A stretch of DNA of 64,000 nt from Hyposmocoma kahamanoa (lineage: Eukaryota > Arthropoda > Insecta > Lepidoptera > Cosmopterigidae): NCBI RefSeq assembly GCF_003589595.1, contig NW_020653900.1, positions 3,979,223 to 4,043,222 on the forward strand. Reading direction: 5' to 3'. Positions 22,549-35,221 of this stretch are shown one piece after another. Within the stretch, counting starts at the first letter, position 1, and each line of letters begins with the position of its first letter. The notes beneath the pieces were generated by a model. The model saw only the letters and a list, made by a program, of their open reading frames with translations, ran no database searches and was not told the DNA's origin. The position numbers were made by a program, and so were the translations under genes.

Positions 22549-23119
22549 TAATTGTTACAAGGGTTGCTCGTGTATAAGGTCTGGCAATATGTTTTGAAGA
22601 ATATAGTCCCGCGACGTTGTATTTTACAAATCACCGTGTATATATTGTGCTAGTTTCAAACTAGAGAATTCCCTGTGCTATGAACACCAGAGCAAGGGAA
22701 TTCACTCAGGGCCACTATCTAGAACACCATATTGTGACTTATTCTTATATGCTCTAACGAAATAAGAGGCCATTATTTTTATGTGTGAGAATAAATTAAC
22801 GAATTAATTACCCTAGAGCCAACCCCCAGGGATACGTAAAGTAAGATTCAGTATTACCTAATTGCAGAATGTTGAGAAATTTTCGGGAAAACCTCCTGAA
22901 AATTTGAAGATAGATAACCAACATTAAACAAAGAGGAAAGTAAAATTCCAAGTAAATTGCATTCTACAAGAGTAATAGATAGCGTTTAACTGATTGTACT
23001 ATAAAGCAATATTTTATATAAGGGCCCAGTGAGAGGGCTAAGTGATAATTATCACTGATACTTATTATGATAATTGTCACGATAATTATACCTTGATATT
23101 TTGTGCGTATTTCACCTTC

Positions 23120-23335
23120 ATATCACCTGATGGAAAGTGACAATGGATTATACACACCTAAATAATGCCTATTCATTCTCACAAGGTAAGAAAAAGAGTT
23201 TTTTTTCTAGAAAAGGCCCCAGTTATAGAGTCCAGAGAATAATTCTTCGCTTCGTGTAAATCTTTGGAATATCCACAGCTTAGGACTAGAACCCCAATCT
23301 ACTGGAAATTAAATCGTGCAATTACCTCATGTCGT
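23120..23335 (+). repeat. Interspersed repeat D, second copy
   Basis: TCACCTGATGGAAAGTGACA, TAATGCCTATTCATTCTCAC, TCGTGTAAATCTTTGGAATA, collinear with 14705-14945. Confidence 0.6.
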
Positions 23336-24002
23336 GCACACTCTCCATGTTATTGTGACAAATTGTCTTGATACTTAATAAATTAATTGGAACATCTTAA
23401 TGCTATCTTTTGTATAAGACGTATACAAAAGAGTTAAATGTCAATTGAAAAAAAAAAAAGACAAACCAATGAATTTTTCCTTCAGTTAATTTAGTTTTCT
23501 CACTATTTGTCATTTTTAGTCATAAATTAAACAGACGAAATTACGAATCAACAAGTATAATTATTTGATAATTGTCATGATAATTATCAAAGGAAATAAA
23601 TAAATGTCTTTATAATTTTGAACACTATTTTGTACTCTACTTACATAACAATACAAAATCCATTTTTTTCATTAACGTTGAGGAATAGGAGTGGAAAGAA
23701 TAGAAATCTTTTTACATCTTCTAAATTTGGAACTAGTTCCTAAATATTGATGATGAATGATCCATGTCACCAAACTTTATTGTATATAAAAAAATGTAAG
23801 AAAATTTGTACTGATCTAAAATCGATAAACTGGAGCGAAGGTATTAACCAATCCAATCCAAACGACATACTAAGTTTTACCGCTAATAAATTCAGACAGG
23901 TTTATGACAATAACACATATTTTGCGCCAATAAAATTCGGTAAGCGGCAAAGTTTTAAATGGCGAAACAACAGAATAAAAAAGAGATGAGATACACAGTA
24001 TC

Positions 24003-24065
24003 GAGTTCTTAGGTTTTCGCGATTGTTACACATAGGAAATGAAACTATTTTTCCGGATTTAAATC
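24003..24065. repeat. Penelope-like terminus scrap
   Basis: GAGTTCTTAGGTTTTCGCGA then GTTACACATAGGAAATGAAA; the same words as 20755-20795, and inverted at 41795-41860 and 61665-61705. Confidence 0.4.
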
Positions 24066-24164
24066 GCGTATAATAATAAAATCAATAGACGATATTATCC
24101 TACAATATTTTCATGTAACACCTAACGTATTAGTTAATACATTATGGTGGGTTATTAGGGTTAA

Positions 24165-24397
24165 TACATTATTTTGGCCACGTAGTGAGGGGCAATAGAT
24201 ACCGGATTCTTCAACTAATAATGCAGGGAAAAGTACAAGAAAAGCGTAGGCGAGCGTTGAAGAACCTGAGAGACTGGTTCCACCTTAGCATACGTTCTCG
24301 TACTTTCATACTTTCGTGCGACAGCTTCAAAAATGAGAATAGCCATGATGGTCGCCAACGTTCGTAGAAAAGCGGCACACTGAGAAGAAGAAGATTA
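24165..24397 (+). pseudogene. LINE endonuclease-RT C-terminal fragment
   Basis: Reads FGHVVRGNRYRILQLIMQGK, then KNLRDWF and NENSHDG in one frame, a common C-terminus of insect RT-endonuclease proteins, and ends in an AAGAAGAAG tail. A 5'-truncated insertion. Confidence 0.75.
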
Positions 24398-25339
24398 GTT
24401 AATAGCTTTGTTCACGAATTCAAAAGAAATGTTAAAAGCGTACATTTATAGTATGACAAGCTCTTACTTCACGAACAATCTTATATAAGAAAACCGGATC
24501 TAACGATACGGAATTAAAAAACTAGCTACGATACACTGTCTCCTTCATTATTAAACACTTAAAAGTCTCGGAATTGATAATATACGAATAGCACATTTAA
24601 AATATGTGATCTCAGACATTACTCCACTGATTACACACCCCATTAATTGTAGCCTTCCTACGTCGTTGTATCTCGACGAATTAAAAATGGGTCTGATAAG
24701 ACCCATAAACAAAAAAGGTTCCCTTAAGGATTAAATAACTACAGGCCTATCACTATACTACCGTCCATCGATAAGATAATTGAGAGGTACATTGGTAATG
24801 AAATAAACAAATTTTTTAACAATAAACAATATGATTTTCAAATCCATCGGAGTACGTCTAAGTTATTATCTCGATTTACTAATGAGGCCAAAGTGTACTT
24901 GAACGACAGTCAACACGTGCTTGTTATCTTTATTGATTTTAGCAAGGCATTCGACACTTTAAATTACAGCACATTTTACTCTAAACTAGACCAAAATGGA
25001 ATACAGGTTCCTCTACTTAAATGGTTTCAGAACTATCACAGAACCGTATGTACGGCACAAGCGTAGCAGGGGCAGTAAGCGGGAAGGGCACGACGCAGGG
25101 TTCAATGCGTACTGAGTATTTAATCTATGTCGATGATATGAGTAACATTTTCACAAGCGGGTTGGTATGTGACGTTGTGACCTCCATTCATCGTTATCTT
25201 CACGTCTGACCAATTGTTTTCAAATTTTGAATCGTTCTTTAATTCCGTTGCCTCGTCATTCTCATTTTGTTTCGTTTCGTCGTCACTCTCTGTACAATCA
25301 CTGAAGTGAGCAGTGCTGCTCGTCTAATGTTGATCAAAG

Positions 25340-25545
25340 TCAAGGTTAAATAATCATTTATTCCATAGGTAAAACTTTAATACTTGAAACAATTTTTAAT
25401 CTACTGCTCGTTCACTACGCTGACCTCCCTGAGAAGAACGAGCAAGAAACTCTAGAGATTGCTGTTTTCAAATAAACTTAAATGCTATAGAATACATTTT
25501 GAATCATATTTGTGTGGAATCTGGACTCACGTTGTCTTTCCATAC
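25340..25545 (-). repeat. Repeat E copy inside the split LINE
   Basis: Reversed blocks CTGCTCGTTCACTACGCTGA and GAGAAGAACGAGCAAGAAAC. Part of the foreign sequence splitting the LINE ORF2 at 24.5-27.5 kb. Confidence 0.68.
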
Positions 25546-26289
25546 ATCTTTATCTAACACGTAGGGTTGTATTCTAGAAGTCAGGAATTGTGTATGATTC
25601 AAAGCACTAGAATTCATACTCAAGTCCTTGCCATTAGGGTCGTATTTCCAGTGCTTGAAATCATACTCAAGTCTGCTCAAATCCTGACTTGAGCATTGAG
25701 TAGAGTTCTGGAATACGACCCGTAGTCTACAATTTTGTAATATGTTATTACGATTTTGCATACTTTTCAATTAAAATACTTTTAATGTAAGTTTTAAACT
25801 TAGGAAATGGTAATCTTAATATATGCTCCGGAATCTTATTATAAAAACGTATACAGTTCCCAATAAAAGAATCGTTCACCTTAGTTAAACGAAATCGTGG
25901 AGTTTGGACTTAGTTCTAAGGTAAATATTATGGATATTTTCTTTCTTAACGAAATTAGGTATATCTATTTTGTATATTTGTATATACTTTTACCAGTTCC
26001 CAATCTAATTCATGTGCCAATTTTAATACTAATCTAACCTAGTAATATTGTATAACTCGATCCTTTCGGGCCTTTCTTTTTGTTTCAACTTTACTTATAG
26101 AACAAATTGTGTGGACCAAAGTATTCTATTTTATTGCTGCGATTCTGGTCACGGCATATTAGCGGTTTACAACCTCTTCAGGTTATATCAATTTGCGAAT
26201 GACACTTGCATAATTTCCTCACTATACATGTCAGGGACATTAACTGTAGCCAATCGCTACAAATCTCTTTGTATATAATTATTAATACA

Positions 26290-26400
26290 AAGATCGAACA
26301 CTCAGAAAAAATTCCTTCGATCCGGCCGGATTCGACGTCTTCTAGCTTACCGTGTCAGTCGCTATACCAACTAAGCCACTCAACGAACCAGCGGCTCTCA
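26290..26400 (-). repeat. tRNA-derived SINE, second family, reversed
   Basis: Reverse complement: TAGTTGGTATAGCGACTGAC, GAATCCGGCCGGATCGAAGG, TTCTGAGTGTTCGATCTTTG. Same as 61125-61222. Inserted in the LINE ORF2 remnant. Confidence 0.68.
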
Positions 26401-28142
26401 CGTATTTTTCTATGTGCTTGCGTTCGTCGTGTCTTTATATTTTGGTTTTTCAACGACTTTTTTGTCGTAGCGCCATCTATGAGAAATCTATGAAAGATTT
26501 ATCACTCAGTTAGTACCTCTTTGTATATATTTTATAATAGTCTTTTATTAATTTAATTCTAAATTTAAATGTGTTTGTTTTTGGAGCCTTTTTCTTGATT
26601 TTAGCTAGTGTTTGCTGTTTTGCTTTGATAGCGACAACGTGTTTTCTAGTAAATTATTAAAAGTTGTAAGTACATACCCTTGGCCTTGCTCACTCGTTGT
26701 TAGCACCCAACCTTTAACCCACTGATACAGTCCGCTACATAAACGATGCACAAAAAATACTCCAGTACAATTATAAAAAAATTTGGCAAGTGGGTTTACG
26801 ACGTCTGGCTCATTATTTACTCGGACAAAACTAAAATTCTACACATACATTCTTCGTACCCGAAAACATCGTCCACTCCGACTTTCGTGGCACACACGCT
26901 TCAATGTTTACATAACATTATAAACAGTGTGTCCTCGATCGACATACTTATCTAGGACTGATTATAAGTAAACAATTGAACTGGAGACCGCGAATAGGTC
27001 ACGTATGTAACAAATTAAGAGTATTTGCGGCAAAACTCTATATTCAAATACAAACTTCCATATATGTCACTCAGAATTATCTATATGTCTCTTGCAGATT
27101 CCGTAATAAACTATGGCTTATGTAACTATGGACCCATTTATTAGATCTACTTAAACAATATTTATAACTGCAGGTATGGCTACTAAAGTTAATTGTTTCT
27201 TACAACGTAAATCAAAGAACTATGGCAAAATCATAGTTAAAAGAATTCGTCAGCGTCTTCAAATGTCTTAATAAATTAATTAGGTTTTTCGAATTATAAT
27301 AGCGGCCTATTTAAGTCTGGAAATAAAATCATATTTAAAAGAAACTTTAATGGCTAACTAGTATGTAACCGGACTGATGTCTACAACTATCAGTTTCTTA
27401 AAGTATATATAACGTAACGTATGGATTTGGTCCACATTTATTTCACGTAACATCAAATTACCAACGACAATGACATTCGACCGATTTGTAATAAGATAAT
27501 AAAAGATTAGCTACTTCGTTATAAAAAAATAATGTCGATAATTTCTTTTCCCAAATGCCACGCGCGAAAGTGGCAAAACAGACAAAAAAGGTCCCAAAAT
27601 TAAGGATAGATGGCACGTTTCACAAAAAAAGAGCTGTGTCGGAGTTACCAGTGTGATAGTCTGTGGTATGTTGTTAATTAACTCAGTTTTTTGTTATTGC
27701 TTAACTTCATGCCTTTTGACCATAGCAGTATACAAAATTATTTCCTCCGAACCTTCGTCACGTCACAAACCCACGGCACCATTCATCTTGTATTAATTCC
27801 GTTTAAGGCCTCTGTAGTTTATTTTACTATAATAATACACCGTATATATTTTATTCAATTACGTAACACATAACCTTCAAAACTCCAAACTGTAAACTTT
27901 TCAGAATAGTAAACCTAAAACAAAATTTATTCAGGAATTTCAACTTAATATTTTCAAATATTTTTCATAAACAGACGCATACAAATTATGTCAATAAAAA
28001 TGTATGCGGGAGTTTGTTCGTTAAGGATAACTATGACCGATTATTTGGTTACTGCTTTGTTTTAAATGTATTTCACAAAGCTAAAAAGCTGTTCATATAT
28101 AAGGAATATGATCATTTCAAACACAATCTGCGAAAGCGAATG

Positions 28143-28351
28143 AGTTAAGTCCAATGAACCTAAGGATATATGCTTCGTCAACCCTAATTCTTCTACTGAC
28201 TAGACTCTTTCCGAACTGCTTAGTTAACTAGTAATTTAGTATAAGTACTTGTATTTTTTTGACAATTAATTAATACTATTCTGAGCTGTTACTCTGCCGG
28301 TTGTTAATAAAGTTTATTTTTAATACTTTTCGCCTGTTCCGTTACTTATCT
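28143..28351 (+). repeat. 5' LTR of the errantivirus
   Basis: 209 bases beginning AGTTA, as in many gypsy-type LTRs, and ending ACTTATCT. Directly followed by GGCGCAG, where a primer-binding site of the TGGCGCAG class is expected. Confidence 0.85.
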
Positions 28352-28818
28352 GGCGCAGCCTGCGGTTTTCTGTAGTTGAATACTGAGTCACGGCCACCAT
28401 ATCATAATCGTCACCGGGTCACTAGTCAACGTGTGTTTCTACGCTTCAATAGAGAAGAACCTACGCGGAACAAATAAATTCGATAATTCTGTCACGTCCG
28501 TCGAGAACCAGCATCACCCAACCAGCCACTGCAGAACACCAGACTTCAGAGATATTCCACCTGCCCAGAGAGGACATGTGAGTAACTGCGAGACTGTGAG
28601 TAAATCTGTTCATTATCCAGTCAGTTCTCGTCTATAATCCTCTTTGATAGATATATGTGTGTATTGTATTACTTCGTATCAACTTTTACGTTTTAATACG
28701 ACAATAGGTATTTTGTGCTATTACGTATCTAATTCTACGAGCAGTACTATTGTGTGATCAAATTTCACTCTTATTATATCATATTAAATTTTTCAATACT
28801 TTCCGTATTTACAATGAA
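28352..28818 (+). other. Errantivirus 5' leader
   Basis: Non-coding stretch between the 5' LTR and the gag start. The expected primer-binding region is at its left edge. Confidence 0.5.
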
Positions 28819-29891
28819 ATGGAGGGCATTAACCGAGTACCGGTACAAATAATTGAAATCATTCCCACATTCGAGAGTGATGCTAGACAGCTACCCTTAT
28901 TTTTAAAGAAGTGTTAATATGTTTTAGAAAATTATATGGGAAATGAGGCTCAGAACCGATATCTCTTCCACGTCGTCACTAGTTGGTTAGCAGGGGAAGC
29001 CGCGAAATTACTGGGAGAACGGGATCGAATTTGTACATGGGAACAGTTAAAAACACTCTTATCTCAACATTTCGGAGATCCGAGAACAGAGGAATATCTT
29101 GTTATAGAATTAGAGTCCGTAAAAATTTATGGAAGAGAGAGTTTTATTGACTTTTGCCATAGAGTTACAACATTTGCGTAGTATCCTATTTGCGAAGTTG
29201 AGTGAAACAATCAGTGACCCAAACGAACGTTAAGCTAAACAACATATCTATAACAATGTATCATTTAATGTGTTCCTCTACAATTTACCTGCTTATTTGG
29301 TAAGGTTGGTACTTTGGAGGATACCTTAAAAATTGTATTAGAAGAACAAAACTTCCAAACCGTATTGATTACGAAAATCAACCACGAAATGGTAATCATA
29401 ATAATAAAATGCAAAAAACGAACCCAAATTCTTCGAGGTCTTACAATTCGCAAAAGCAACCTCCGTCACCTATGCCTTTTGCATATAATAATAATTTCCC
29501 TTCAGGAAGTAAGAACAATGGTGCCAATTTTTATTCCAATAATTCATTTCAAATGCGGAATCCCAAACCTTTTCGTAACTCGAGGCAGTGGCAGCAGCCT
29601 AGTGGGTTAAATGGATCGCACTATCAGCATACATCGGGCAATGCTCCGCGCTACGGTTTACATAGTCAGCATGCACCGAGAAATGCTCCTCGTTTTACAT
29701 CACCTGTCGCGTCTGGTAGCAACACAGATGTTACAATGCGTACTGCAAATTCGAAACGTGTTAATTATACGGATAACAAATTTTCATGTGATCAATCTTT
29801 ACCAGAGCAATATTCAAGGAATGTAGGATATGATTATAATAACGCAGACAAATCAAATGAGAACTCAGGCAGGGTAGAAAATTTTTTATAA
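28819..29891 (+). pseudogene. gag: Errantivirus gag remnant
   Basis: An open frame starts at 28819, is interrupted by a TAA at about 28915, resumes to 29181 (with AGEAAKLLGERD and WEQLKTLL, typical of gypsy gag), then shifts frame. A last frame, 29409-29891, is Asn/Gln/Pro-rich, like the basic tail of these proteins. No clear CCHC knuckle is seen. Non-functional as it stands. Confidence 0.7.
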
Positions 29892-29939
29892 GGGCCTATC
29901 CATTAGAGAAAAAATAAAATTAAATTGCCATAATAAATG

Positions 29940-30322
29940 GTTACATTTGCCTCACATAAAAATTCCCGAACCACGGTCTGTTTTTATGATCGACACTGGT
30001 AGCACCAGGTCCTTTATCATTCCTAGAGTCGCGGACACTTTTTCAAAGAATTTAAGTCATACGAACCGTTTGAGGTTGTTAGTACTCACGCGGCTAGTAG
30101 ACACAATAAGGTAGTAAACATTCCATTAATTTTTAAAAGTAGCGAGGGACATAAATTTTACATCTACGAGTACAGCGTTGACGATAGGTACGATGGTTTG
30201 ATAGGAAGCGATTTACTAAAACAGTTGGAAGCCAAGATTGATATGAAATCGCAATTTCTATTTACAAAAAACGCTCAAATCCCTATTAATTACACTCCGA
30301 CAATGAGAAAGGTATATTATTA
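29940..30322 (+). pseudogene. Errantivirus aspartic protease remnant
   Basis: Contains the catalytic signature MIDTGSTRSFI at about 29983-30015 and, after a frame change, a DGLIGSDLL motif near 30196-30222. Both are hallmarks of retroviral-type proteases. A TAG ends the frame at about 30322. Confidence 0.7.
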
Positions 30323-30528
30323 GCCCCCTCATTGTGAAATAAGAGTTAGACAACCAGTTAATTTATTACAAAGCGAGGCAACTACTACTATACTAGAACA
30401 TAAGGAGTTATTAGACGGAGTAAAGATGCCCTCAGCATTAGTATCTTGCAAAAACGCAACCGCCACCAATGTCATACAAAACTCTAGAGAAGAGAAAAGA
30501 AGGGAAACTTTAGTAGTGACGGCCATTC

Positions 30529-31211
30529 GTAAAATACATTTTCATATAGTTACTCCAAACAACCCGAATTCAATGGGTGTAGTTGAGAGGTTTCACAGTA
30601 CAATTATCGAAATGTACAGATTGGCTAGATATCCCAAAAGTTATCAAGACGCAGTGTCTGTGATGACTTATGTAGTAATGGGATATAATAATACTATACA
30701 TTCAGCCACTGAATTAACTCCTTTTGAAATAGCCTTTGGTCAAACAGATTTAGGGTGTATATTCGATGTGGATAGGGAGCGTAATGTCATGCAAAAACTA
30801 TTACAAGACCATAGAAAGCGCTTGATAGTTTTATACGAACATGTCTCAGAGAAATTACAGGCAGATAAAGTTAAAGTAAGAGAAAAAAGGGGAGGGACAG
30901 AACCACCGACAATTAAAGAGGGCGACGACATTTTTATGTAAAATACGAGAACTAGAAAAGCTAAAGAGTTACCTAGGTACGAAAAAGCAAAAGTTATTGG
31001 ACAGACTAGTAGAAATATAGAACCTATAGAACCAGTACAAGTTAAGAAAAGAAGTACAAGAGTAGCGCTTAAAAATGTCAAACGACCTCCACAGGTGGTG
31101 ATGGACAGTCCTGTTGCTAGTGAACCAGGGGACAACGTAGAACGTCCAGAGTCTCAAGCGGAGTCTTGGCATAGCGCCGATGAGGATAGTGGCACCAGTG
31201 GTGAAGAATAG
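30529..31211 (+). pseudogene. Errantivirus integrase C-terminal half
   Basis: The frame contains NSMGVVERFHSTI, with the Glu of the DDE triad, followed by the usual GYNNTIHSATELTPFE stretch of gypsy integrases. The upstream Asp-bearing half is absent. A TAA at 30939 interrupts the reading, and the basic tail resumes in another frame to about 31211. Confidence 0.75.
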
Positions 31212-31230
31212 TGAATGAAAAATTTTTAAA

Positions 31231-32799
31231 ATGATAGATTTAGATTCCATACGTAGACAGTTACATAGTAATATACAAGAGTATTTTAGAATTAAAGATA
31301 TTATAAATAAATTTTCAGAAACGCGTAAAGAACTCTTGGGCTTAGAAGTACAAGTAGAGACATTTTTAGACTTAAAAAAAACCATTTGCATCAAATTTTG
31401 CCATCGGTAAGAGTTAAAAGAGGACTTCTAAACCCATTAGGGTCAATAGTTAGGGTAATTACAGGTAATTTAGATAATGAAGACGCTATAAGGATGAACA
31501 ACAAATAAGCAGATTAAAAAATAGAGAACACTCAGTGGAACTCAAGTTATCATTAATGCAGAAAGCCTTTGATAAACTCGTAAATATTTCAGATGACATA
31601 AACTTCAATGTTCAACACATACGGTATGAAACTCCACAAATAGATACCATATTTAGTGAGGATGCTAAATTAAATGGAGTTATTTCATTAATGAACAGTA
31701 TTAACCAAATACTTAATAATTTCAGAACTATTTACAGCATAATACAAGAAGTAGAAACAGTTATTGCATTTAGTAAAATACTAACATCTATATCTAGTCT
31801 ATTATAAACAGTACAGAATTATTTCAAATTTTAAAAATAGTAGAAAATCATACTCGATTAATCTACTCAGTTACCATGAATAATTTGATAAAGCTAGAAC
31901 GCAATATTATTTTAAAGTCTTGTATACATAATACTATTTAGGTTACTTACTTACGTTGAAGAAAACACATATATCTATTATAAGATAATTCCTATTCCAA
32001 TCTTTTATCCCGATCATTATAAAACCTACGTCGTTATTCCTTAATATCTATTCCAACTCGTGAACAGATTGAAATACAGGTCCGTGACCACATCCTGCGA
32101 AGAGATTGAAGAACGAAGATTCCAGTGCTTCGAGGATTACATTGTACAATACACCACGGAGACGTGCATTGAACAAATAATGCTTTTGAAACAAAAAGCT
32201 TCTCTATGTCTACATCATCCAGTCATGATCGAGGACTTCAAAATATGAAAGATTACTGACGAATTCTGGCAATTCACGAAAAGATATGATCTACAGAAAG
32301 CTGCGATAGAGAAATACACAAACAGATCGTGCAAGGAACTTCTCTAGTAACTCCGAAATACAATTGTGAGACATTACTAGGAAACATCTCTATTAGTTTC
32401 TCTACAAATACATCAACAGTACGAGTTTCCAAGACATATATCAACCTGCCTGAGATGAACCTGGAAATCAAGAAGGACAACAAACAGCTGGATTTTCGTA
32501 GAGTTCATTTTAGTGACGTCAAAGACATTTCAAACATCGCAAAATTTGGTACCGATCAATTTGAAAGTGGTAGTGCCGTAACTTTTGATTTTGATCTGTG
32601 GATTTTATTTCTTTATGTAATATTAATAACATTAATTTTATTCTTTACTTACAGATTATTTTTGTCAAAGACATTAAAGCGAAATCATCCGAAGCCTTCT
32701 ACGTCATCTTCAGATAATTTCGCTCTTGGGGAGGGAAGAGTTAAGTCCAATGAACCTAAGGATATATGCTTCGTCAACTCTAATTCTTCTACTGACTAG
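31231..32799 (+). pseudogene. env: Errantivirus envelope (baculovirus F-like) remnant
   Basis: Starts with ATG at 31231. At about 31410-31430 it shows a furin-type site (RVKR) followed by a Gly-Leu-rich fusion-peptide-like segment, as in insect errantivirus Env and baculovirus F proteins. It is broken by frameshifts near 31380 and 31500 and stops at 31805-31807; the central part is reduced. The last piece (32329-32799) has one strong membrane segment at about 32595-32660 and a short tail. Defective as it stands. Confidence 0.75.
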
Positions 32800-32932
32800 A
32801 CTCTTTCCGAACTGCTTAGTTAACTAGTAATTTAGTATAAGTACTTGTATTTTTTTGACAATTAATTAATATTATTCTGATCTGCTACTCTGCTGGTTTT
32901 TTAATACTTCTCGCCGTTTCCGTTACTTATCT
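32739..32932 (+). repeat. 3' LTR of the errantivirus
   Basis: 194 bases, matching the 5' LTR except for about eight substitutions and a 15-base deletion. Its start overlaps the last env codons, as is common in errantiviruses. Confidence 0.85.
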
Positions 32933-32936
32933 AATG

Positions 32937-33914
32937 CGCTGTGAACATTTGCGTTCGCTTTCATATATACAACATATAATTGCCACTTTACAAAGTAACA
33001 CTATCTTGGTTTGTGGTATAATATCTATAACACTTATTTAAATGTAGACATATACTCTAGAACTAATTAATATTATAGTTAATTGTAAGTTAATTTAAGC
33101 GTCGAGCTTGTGAGCTCATCGCTAGGTGGTTAAACCACAAAATTTTTTCTTAGCTATAAACAAGAGTCATTTTTTGTTCTTGAAATTGAATAAATAGATA
33201 ACAATAAAAAATGAACGACGTTATTTACTTATGTATAAGATATCAGAGGCAGATCTGATCTACGTTTCTAATTAATAACGTGAATTTCACTTCAAACCAA
33301 GGCAATTTGCTAATCTTATCTTTAATTCAAAAGCTGGATTTTTGTCAATGACACTGAAACTATCCTCTGGTACATTAATAATAATAATAATATACCAGTT
33401 TTGCCAGGTTTTGGTGATCAGCTTTGGAAATTTAACTGTTTTACATTAAGATAAATTAATGTTTTCATTGTTCGCTTATTTGTATACATGTGTTTTGTGG
33501 ATAAATCAATTAAATACATTTTATTTATTTATTATTTATTAATAAACACTTCGCCAACTCCATTTTCCGGTCATTTTCTGTTATTTTTGTAAACAGCAAT
33601 ATTTATTGACTAATGTTACGGTCCCCGAATTTCTTGAAAAGATAAAACAAAAAAAAACAATTTAGTGACAAAAAATAAACAAAAAACAAAATAAAAACAG
33701 AACAGGTCCAACAATTAAGTTAGTGTAGTGCTCATTGGAGGTATCGATTCTTTCTGGTCTGGGTATTCTGGGAAATACACCGAATAGAATCCCGTTGCTG
33801 TGGTAATACAGGTAATTTTCTAATGAGAATTGGTGCGATTTTTGGAGTCTCACTTTCACCAAGTCCTAAAAAATTAATTCTCAATTTTAAAAGAGATAAG
33901 CGATATTCCCATAT
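32937..33914. other. No gene seen
   Basis: AT-rich flank right of the errantivirus with an ATTTATT-rich run around 33520-33545. Confidence 0.5.
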
Positions 33915-34312
33915 TCCCCGGCAATGGCACAGTCGGTCGGGATCAAGACCTCAGGTTCAAGAATTTGCGAACAATACGCGCCATTTCGAGCACCTTTTTG
34001 CACTTGTGCTGGAAATAACAAGCCTCAGAAATTCAGCCTCCTCAAGCTGCTAGCTAGGCTGATTGAATTAATCCGTTGGCGGACAAAACAATGAGGATTA
34101 TTTCAATGGAGGTCACATTCCACATATCGGTGATCTCTGACGTTTCTCGGTTTCAGCTTTCACGAGACCCTCGTCACTTGGGTTGGTAACGTCCACAAGA
34201 AATATCCCTGACTGCGATCGATCTAATATCACAATATCAGGCTTATTCGCTAGTACTGTCTGTGATATTATTATTATAGACAACGGGACAGGGATTACTG
34301 TCTACGTTAAGG
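33915..34312 (-). pseudogene. R4/Dong-like retrotransposon endonuclease-domain fragment
   Basis: On the minus strand: VLANKPDIVILDRSQSGIFL, then VDVTNPSDEGLVKAETEK, then after stops VLEMARIVRKFLNL. The PD...(D)...DVT pattern is the restriction-like endonuclease signature at the C-terminus of R4/Dong-type LINEs. Stops and frame changes make it non-functional. Confidence 0.6.
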
Positions 34313-34314
34313 GA

Positions 34315-34346
34315 AAACTGCCTCTGTGGCTGAACGGTTATCTATT
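34315..34346 (+). repeat. SINE third-family head, truncated
   Basis: ACTGCCTCTGTGGCTGAACG GTTA only, then repeat F begins. Confidence 0.5.
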
Positions 34347-34349
34347 TAT

Positions 34350-34622
34350 TCTTAACCGGCTTCAAAAAAGGAGGAGGTTCTCAATTCGTCTGCTTTTCTA
34401 GTATGTATGTTCATACGATAACTCCGGCGGCATTTGTGAACCGATTTTGATGATTCTGTTGGAAAAAGGGTACTTCAGTATGGGTCCCATTTAAATTTGA
34501 AGAAAATTTTAGGGCCTGAGTCTGAAATCGCGCACTTTTCGAGAACCTATTTCAATAAAATTTGACAAATTGATGTAATTCCACGAACTTTCGAGGTCGG
34601 TTTTTTTAGTACTCTGTAGGTG
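34350..34622 (+). repeat. Repeat F copy
   Basis: TAACCGGCTTCAAAAAAGGA to TTTAGTACTCTGTAGG. It abuts a truncated SINE head at 34315-34346. Confidence 0.72.
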
Positions 34623-34869
34623 ATTATTACACTACACATGAAATATCGAACATCTACACGTAAGGAACATCACATGCAATGACAACAATGTACAATGAAA
34701 TATAAACAAAATTATTGTTGTTTGAAATGTTATGAGCATATTATTAATCCATCTACCTATATTATAGATACACGGTCATACATTTAAAAACTAAAATATA
34801 AAGTTCACAGAATTTACCAAGTATAATAAAATTTATTAAAATGTCTTATATATTTTTTATTTTTTATTT

Positions 34870-34940
34870 TATAAATAACGCACACGCCCATGACCCCGCA
34901 ATAGGGAAACTCTGTATCACGAGTGCCATGGACATACACA
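34870..34940 (-). repeat. SINE third-family body fragment, reversed
   Basis: CCATGACCCCGCAATAGGGA and GAGTGCCATGGACATACACA. Confidence 0.55.
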
Positions 34941-35221
34941 TAGGTAGTCAATTTTAATAAAATACTGACCGAAATTGCGTATTTACCATAAGTTTAAGAC
35001 ATATGTTAAGAATAAACTTCTGGTGAAAGGGGACTTTAGTGTTGATGAGCAGGTATATGAACGATAAAACTGCGTGGAGTTAATATTATATCGTTGTGAT
35101 ACTTACCTACAATTTTGTGTGAATTGTTTTATTTACATGACTTATCTTTTTTGTAATCTCTTGTGTGATTTTGACTATTCAAAAATGCTTGTGAATTTGG
35201 CTTACTTGAATAAAACTTTAT

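Larger units (their letters stand above)
24500..27480 (+). pseudogene. Jockey-like LINE ORF2, decayed and split by insertions
   Basis: Conserved RT blocks in order: RPINKKGSL and NYRPITILPS-like (about 24690-24775), FIDFSKAFDTL (24931-24963), a YLIYVDDMSNIF stretch (25114-25150), then after foreign sequence YQFANDTCIIS (about 26187-26219), WLIIYSDKTKILHIHSSY (26806-26860) and GLIISKQLNWRP (26957-26993). The gap from 25215 to about 26100 holds repeat E and other sequence; a SINE lies at 26290-26400. Many stops. The frame at 23747-23989 may be an upstream piece of the same ORF2. Confidence 0.78.
28143..32932 (+). mobile_element. Errantivirus-like (gypsy-type) endogenous retrovirus, internally deleted
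   Basis: Two LTRs in direct orientation with the exact 4-base target duplication AATG (28139-28142 and 32933-32936). Between them, in order: a leader, gag, an aspartic protease piece, the second half of an integrase, and env. Reverse transcriptase, RNase H and the integrase N-half are missing through an internal deletion near 30525. gag and env carry stops and frame breaks. The copy cannot encode its own replication. The insertion is not recent, because the LTRs differ at about eight sites plus one 15-base indel. Confidence 0.88.

Noticed and set aside
25131..25142. YVDD as the RT catalytic motif
   Set aside because: By position and neighbours it corresponds to the LIYVNDM stretch before the true motif; the catalytic motif equivalent is FANDT at about 26194.
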